Assembly (NCBI GenBank): GCA_002508425.1
Contig: DAKU01000087.1
Coordinates: 1-8,544 of the forward strand
From: Methanosarcinaceae archaeon UBA470
Lineage (GTDB): Archaea > Halobacteriota > Methanosarcinia > Methanosarcinales > Methanosarcinaceae
Direction: 5' to 3'
Length of the DNA stretch: 8,544 bases
Positions 5,454-8,544 of this stretch are shown here, one piece after another (the first letter of the stretch is position 1; every line of letters begins with the position of its first letter). The position numbers and the translations under genes are program-made. The notes beneath the pieces are model-generated. The model searched no databases, had not been told where the DNA came from, and saw nothing but the letters and a program-made list of their open reading frames with translations.

Positions 5454-6656
5454 ATGCCAATAGACGCAGGAGATACGGCTTTTATTATAATTTGTACAGC
5501 CATGGTAATGCTAATGACACCAGGCGTTGGGCTATTCTATGGCGGTATGGTTCGGAAGAAAAACTTAATTTCAATGATGGCACTGGCTTTCATAGCTTTT
5601 GCTATTGTGACTATTCAGTGGGTGGTAGTTGGCTATTCACTGGCTTTTGGACCTGATATTTCAGGCTTTATAGGAAGCCTTCAATACTTTGGTCTAAGCG
5701 GCGTAGGTATGGATGCTACAGGCACAGCAAATATACCTGATATACTATTCATGGCATTCCAGCTAGTCTTCGCTGCAGTGACACTTGCGATCCTTACATC
5801 AGCTGTTGCTGAAAGGATCAAGTTCAGTTCATTCATAGTATTAGGAGTTTTGTGGACCACCCTTGTATACGACCCGCTTGCTCACTGGGCATGGGGCGGA
5901 GGTTGGGCTTCACAACTTGGTGCTCTTGACTTTGCAGGAGGTACTGTAGTACACATAAGTTCCGGATTTGGAGCCCTTGCACTAGCCATGGTAATTGGTA
6001 AGAGAGTAGGTTTTGGAAAGTTCAGTATGGAAGCAGAGAATGTCACACTCACTTTGATCGGTGGAGCACTTCTATGGTTTGGATGGTTCGCTTTCAACGG
6101 TGGTAGTGCCCTTGCAGCAAACGGCATTGCAGCAAATGCGTTCGTAGTAACCAACATTTCTGCAGCTTCAGGTGCAATAACATGGATGCTTGCATCATGG
6201 GCAAAGGGTAAGCCCAGCTCTTTGGGAATTGTGAGCGGTGCAGTAGCCGGACTCGTGGCAATAACTCCAGCATCGGGATTTGTTGGGCCAATGTCAGCGA
6301 TAGTAATAGGTGGTATCGCAGGAGTTCTTTGTTACAGGATGCTACTATTCCGTGTGAAGAAGGGATTGGATGAAAGTCTTGATGCCTGGGCCGTTCACGG
6401 CATGGGTGGCTTGTGGGGAGCTCTTGCTACTGGAATATTTGCAAGTGCTTCCATAGGAGGCGTTGACGGCCTTATATACGGTAATGTACACCAATTCCTT
6501 GTTCAGGCATTGGATGCCGGCGTAGCTATCACATATGCATTCGTGGTAACGTACATCCTTGCACAAATAGTGGATAAGACCATGGGCCTGCGTGTGACTG
6601 AAACTGAGGAATATGTGGGATTGGATATCTCACAGCATGGCGAATCCATGACATGA
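5454..6656 (+). CDS. amtB: Ammonium transporter Amt/AmtB
   Basis: This 400-residue membrane protein has the length and the roughly 11 hydrophobic segments of the Amt/MEP/Rh family. Key residues can be aligned with E. coli AmtB: the phenylalanine gate (Phe102 in AFQLVFAA and Phe214 in WFAFNGGSAL), the aspartate Asp159 in GALDFAGGTVVH, and the twin pore histidines His167 and His315 (WAVHGMGGLWG). The tryptophan-rich DPLAHWAWGGGW segment forms part of the outer site. It carries ammonium across the cell membrane and is blocked when the PII protein inserts its T-loop into the cytosolic pore mouths. glnK follows after 10 nt and its ribosome site overlaps this stop codon, the normal amtB-glnK operon. 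No signal peptide is seen, as in many archaeal Amt proteins. The short cytosolic tail ends near ISQHGESMT. Expression is probably nitrogen-controlled, though no textbook NrpR site is visible. Confidence 0.97.
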   Translation: MPIDAGDTAFIIICTAMVMLMTPGVGLFYGGMVRKKNLISMMALAFIAFAIVTIQWVVVGYSLAFGPDISGFIGSLQYFGLSGVGMDATGTANIPDILFMAFQLVFAAVTLAILTSAVAERIKFSSFIVLGVLWTTLVYDPLAHWAWGGGWASQLGALDFAGGTVVHISSGFGALALAMVIGKRVGFGKFSMEAENVTLTLIGGALLWFGWFAFNGGSALAANGIAANAFVVTNISAASGAITWMLASWAKGKPSSLGIVSGAVAGLVAITPASGFVGPMSAIVIGGIAGVLCYRMLLFRVKKGLDESLDAWAVHGMGGLWGALATGIFASASIGGVDGLIYGNVHQFLVQALDAGVAITYAFVVTYILAQIVDKTMGLRVTETEEYVGLDISQHGESMT

Positions 6657-6666
6657 GGTGATTATA

Positions 6667-7002
6667 ATGAAGAAGATTAATGCAATCATACGCCCTGAGA
6701 TGCTTAACGATGTCAAGGCTGCTCTGGCAGAGAAGGGATATTTTGCCCTGACAGTGTACGAAGTAAAGGGTAGAGGCGCTCAGAAGGGTATTTGCCTGCA
6801 ATACAGGGGTAAAAAGATAGAAGTGGATATGATCCCAAAGATAGAGATAGACATGGTAGTAAAGGATGCAGATGTCCGCCCTATCATCGAGATCATCCGC
6901 AAGTCAGCCCGCACCGGTAAGTTCGGTGATGGCCGAATCTTCGTTTCACCTGTGGAACTGGTAGCAGCCATCAGGACAGACGATGAGATAACTGAAGACT
7001 AA
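6667..7002 (+). CDS. glnK: Nitrogen regulatory protein PII, GlnK
   Basis: This 111-residue PII protein binds ATP/ADP and 2-oxoglutarate and controls AmtB. The start is the ATG at 6667: it gives the normal PII opening MKKINAIIRPE, and GAGGTGAT (6655-6662), overlapping the amtB stop, is at proper distance. The in-frame GTG at 6658 lies inside that ribosome site. The protein aligns without gaps to E. coli GlnB. Kept residues include Gln39, Lys40, Gly41, Tyr46, Lys58, the B-loop TGKFGDGR (83-90) and Arg103. Changed residues are Arg38 to Ala, the uridylylated Tyr51 to Ile, and Arg101 to Ala. Uridylylation at 51 is therefore impossible, as expected for an archaeon without GlnD, and nucleotide binding may differ. 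The T-loop (about 37-55) reads GRGAQKGICLQYRGKKIEV. The assignment is secure; GlnK is preferred over NifI because of the pairing with amtB. Confidence 0.96.
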   Translation: MKKINAIIRPEMLNDVKAALAEKGYFALTVYEVKGRGAQKGICLQYRGKKIEVDMIPKIEIDMVVKDADVRPIIEIIRKSARTGKFGDGRIFVSPVELVAAIRTDDEITED

Positions 7003-7006
7003 TTAA

Positions 7007-7026
7007 TGACCGGATAATTCCGGTCA
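7007..7026. terminator. 8-bp palindromic hairpin between convergent glnK and sirtuin genes
   Basis: TGACCGGA (7007-7014) and TCCGGTCA (7019-7026) pair perfectly around a four-base loop, starting 5 nt after the glnK stop and ending 31 nt from the sirtuin stop. Being symmetric, it could mark or stabilise the 3' ends of both transcripts. The T tract after it is weak (CTATTTT), so 3' end stabilisation is as likely as termination. Confidence 0.5.
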
Positions 7027-7057
7027 CTACCTATTTTAACTGAACTGTTATTACTAC

Positions 7058-7789
7058 TCACATCATTTCTTTTTCCAGATACCGGAACACTTCTTCAAGG
7101 TCCGGATATCTCAGGTAAGCATACTCATCAAGAGGCGTGGGCATATTATTGACTATGACCAAGCGACCACCATGTTTTGCAGTGTTTAGGGGCAAAGATG
7201 CTGCCGGGTGCACCACCAAGGATGAGCCGATGACTGCCATAAGGTCTGCTTTAGAGCTTTCCGAAAAAGCCTGCATAAGTGTATTCTGATCCAGCATTTC
7301 TCCAAAGAATATTATATCTGGTTTTACCAAGCCGCCGCATCTATCACATTTTGGAACAACCTGTGGCCCATGTACAATGGGGGAGATAAGCTCATAGGGA
7401 AATTTCCTGCCACAATGCAGACAAGTGTGCTGTGCAGGCGAGCCATGGATCTCTATGACTCGCTTTGAACCTGCCTTCTGGTGCAGCATATCTATATTCT
7501 GGGTGATAATGGACTTTACCAAACCCTGCTCTTCCAGCTTTGCCAACACCTTATGGATAATATTCGGCTCCTTTTGCTCTAGATTATAGATAAACTCTCT
7601 TCCATGAGTATAGAAATACATGGGATCTTCGCGGAAGTAATCAATATCAAATATCTTATCCGCATCGAACTGCTTGTATATGCCCTTAGTCCCCCGAAAG
7701 TCCGGTATACCTGACAGTGTGGAAATACCGGCACCACTCAGGAATACGCAGTGACTGGAATTACGCAGAAGAGAAAGGAGTTGATGCAT
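7058..7789 (-). CDS. Sir2 family NAD-dependent protein deacetylase (sirtuin)
   Basis: This 243-residue protein covers one complete sirtuin core. It shows the NAD-binding motifs GAGIS (19-23) and GIPDFRG (27-33), TQNID (96-100), the catalytic His115 in EIHGS, the four zinc cysteines (Cys123, Cys126, Cys148, Cys151), the substrate-binding loop region IIFFGE (159-164), and the adenosine-binding GSSLVVHPAA (188-197). Phrases such as FDIDYF and LVKSIITQNIDMLHQKAGSK closely resemble Thermotoga Sir2, placing it near class U. The exact Tyr-x-x-Arg motif of desuccinylases of the SIRT5/CobB kind is absent, so deacetylation is favoured. It would remove acetyl groups from lysines, making nicotinamide and O-acetyl-ADP-ribose. 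The promoter predicts a leaderless transcript. It is divergent from a Pat-like acetyltransferase, which suggests that the two act on shared targets, such as Alba or acetyl-CoA synthetase in other organisms. Confidence 0.95.
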   Translation of the reverse strand: MHQLLSLLRNSSHCVFLSGAGISTLSGIPDFRGTKGIYKQFDADKIFDIDYFREDPMYFYTHGREFIYNLEQKEPNIIHKVLAKLEEQGLVKSIITQNIDMLHQKAGSKRVIEIHGSPAQHTCLHCGRKFPYELISPIVHGPQVVPKCDRCGGLVKPDIIFFGEMLDQNTLMQAFSESSKADLMAVIGSSLVVHPAASLPLNTAKHGGRLVIVNNMPTPLDEYAYLRYPDLEEVFRYLEKEMM

Positions 7790-7810
7790 AAAGAGAGATT
7801 GTTACCGAGG

Positions 7811-7820
7811 AGTATATAAT
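7811..7820 (-). promoter_or_regulatory. TATA box of the sirtuin gene, leaderless arrangement
   Basis: On the minus strand ATTATATACT is centred about 26 to 27 nt before the ATG at 7789. That is the standard distance from TATA box to transcript start, so the mRNA should begin at or very near the start codon. No Shine-Dalgarno lies before the ATG, which agrees. Confidence 0.55.
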
Positions 7821-7849
7821 CTTTATCTGATAACTTTTAGTCTTTAATT

Positions 7850-7963
7850 TTGATATCATCATGAAATAACAAGCTTCAGAAGAAATTAACTGAAGAAGTA
7901 CTTATAACTATAGTGAATTGCAATAATGGATTTCAGTTAAGTAAGCATTATTGATATCATCAT
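7850..7963. repeat. Direct and inverted repeats in the sirtuin/acetyltransferase intergenic region
   Basis: TTGATATCATCAT occurs twice (7850-7862 and 7951-7963), 101 nt apart, each copy holding the palindrome TGATATCA. Between them TTAACTGAA (7886-7894) faces TTCAGTTAA (7932-7940), CTTCAG (7874-7879) faces CTGAAG (7890-7895), and CAATAATG (7921-7928) faces CATTATTG (7946-7953). These arms overlap and would compete in folding. The 209-nt region (7790-7998) holds no gene that I can support. A plus-strand TATA-like stretch (TTATAACTATA, 7902-7912) is the best promoter candidate for the acetyltransferase. Confidence 0.5.
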
Positions 7964-7998
7964 AGATATAGAAAATCAGTCACTTTGGGAAATGTATA

Positions 7999-8532
7999 AT
8001 GTCTTTTACTGAAAGCTATCCAGCACAATATGAAAGCAACCTTACACTTAGAGATGGAAGTGTAGTCTTTCTTAGACCTATCAAAGCAACTGATGGAGAT
8101 CTAGTTATTGACCTAGTTGAAATGCTATCTTCAAATTCTAAATACTTACGTTTTCTAAGATCCCTTGATTCCTTATCTGAAAATTTGCTTTACCAACTTA
8201 CACATGTTAATTACAGAAGTGAATTTGCATTAGTTGCAACAATCAATGAAGGCGGGAATGAAAAAATCATTGCAGTAGCTCGTTACGCTTATTCATCTGA
8301 AGACAATAATACAGAACTTGCTGTTACTGTCCGTGATGACTGGCAGCATCGTGGACTTGGCAAATCACTATTGGAAAGAATTGTTGAGATAGGCAAAGAG
8401 CACGGTATTTCCCAATATGTTGCTATAATCGCGCCCCAGAATAAGATAATAATAAACACACTAATAAAGCTTGGTTATAATGTGAATTGTTCTCTAAAAA
8501 GTGGAATATTTCATGTGGAAATCGCTGTTTGA
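7999..8532 (+). CDS. GNAT N-acetyltransferase, Pat-like (protein lysine acetyltransferase type)
   Basis: This 177-residue protein is a single GNAT domain. After LTLRDGSVVFLRPIKATD (15-32), the usual N-terminal strand and turn of Pat-type enzymes, come helices (DLVIDLVEMLSSNSKYLRFL), the strand ELAVTVRDD (106-114) and the acetyl-CoA pyrophosphate loop QHRGLGKSLL (116-125). The PQNKIIINTLIKLGY segment (146-160) is the conserved Asn-containing helix before the last strands. The arrangement resembles stand-alone archaeal Pat, which acetylates Alba in Sulfolobus, and the C-terminal domain of bacterial Pat. Glu106 is a candidate for the general base. The start at 7999 has only a weak GGGA before it, and the nearby ATG at 7992 is out of frame. 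The gene is AT-rich compared with amtB and ercA. The protein-lysine substrate is inferred from the motif and from the divergent sirtuin gene; other amine substrates are possible. Confidence 0.85.
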   Translation: MSFTESYPAQYESNLTLRDGSVVFLRPIKATDGDLVIDLVEMLSSNSKYLRFLRSLDSLSENLLYQLTHVNYRSEFALVATINEGGNEKIIAVARYAYSSEDNNTELAVTVRDDWQHRGLGKSLLERIVEIGKEHGISQYVAIIAPQNKIIINTLIKLGYNVNCSLKSGIFHVEIAV

Positions 8533-8544
8533 TTATCTTATGAA

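Noticed and set aside
5230..5503. Minus-strand frames of 64 and 71 codons upstream of amtB
   Set aside because: They are hydrophobic and phenylalanine-rich through AT-rich DNA, overlap the amtB promoter and start, and overlap each other in different frames.
1..8544. CRISPR arrays, insertion sequences, tRNA or rRNA genes
   Set aside because: No regularly spaced repeats, no terminal inverted repeats with a transposase, and no cloverleaf or rRNA-like sequence were seen.

Overview
The window looks like chromosome from a methanogenic archaeon, most likely of the Methanosarcinales. This is inference. The pointers are TATA/BRE-type promoters, oligo-T terminators, Shine-Dalgarno sites of the GGAGGTGAT type, a 59-residue winged-helix protein of methanogen type, an amtB-glnK pair, and a Sir2 deacetylase beside a Pat-like acetyltransferase. 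I see no mobile element, CRISPR array, tRNA or rRNA.

Layout: (1) 1-627, the 3' part of a histidine kinase, followed by a hairpin plus T6 terminator. (2) 628-862, an intergenic region with three inverted repeats around a TATA box. (3) 863-3575, a two-gene operon overlapping by 14 nt: an ErcA-type iron-containing alcohol dehydrogenase homologue and a soluble PAS-PAS histidine kinase. (4) 3705-3884, a small winged-helix regulator convergent with (5) a YjbQ-family gene at 3908-4300 (minus). (6) 4301-4548, a divergent promoter region with a TATA box and an adjoining dyad, leading to (7) an acidic Hsp20/GvpH-like protein at 4549-5046. (8) 5049-5213 (minus), a previously hidden coding-like frame of 54 codons. 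(9) 5454-7002, amtB-glnK. (10) 7058-7789 (minus), a class U-like sirtuin, divergent from (11) a Pat-like GNAT acetyltransferase at 7999-8532.

Three functional themes emerge. One is signalling: a dehydrogenase-like protein made together with a cytosolic kinase, plausibly as a metabolite sensor pair. The second is ammonium uptake by AmtB gated by the PII protein GlnK. The third is reversible lysine acetylation, with writer and eraser transcribed from one divergent intergenic region. The most interesting points are the ErcA/kinase pair with its dyad-rich promoter, the sirtuin/acetyltransferase pair, the dyad at the Hsp20 promoter, and the unannotated small reading frame before amtB. Nothing here is clearly an entirely new system.
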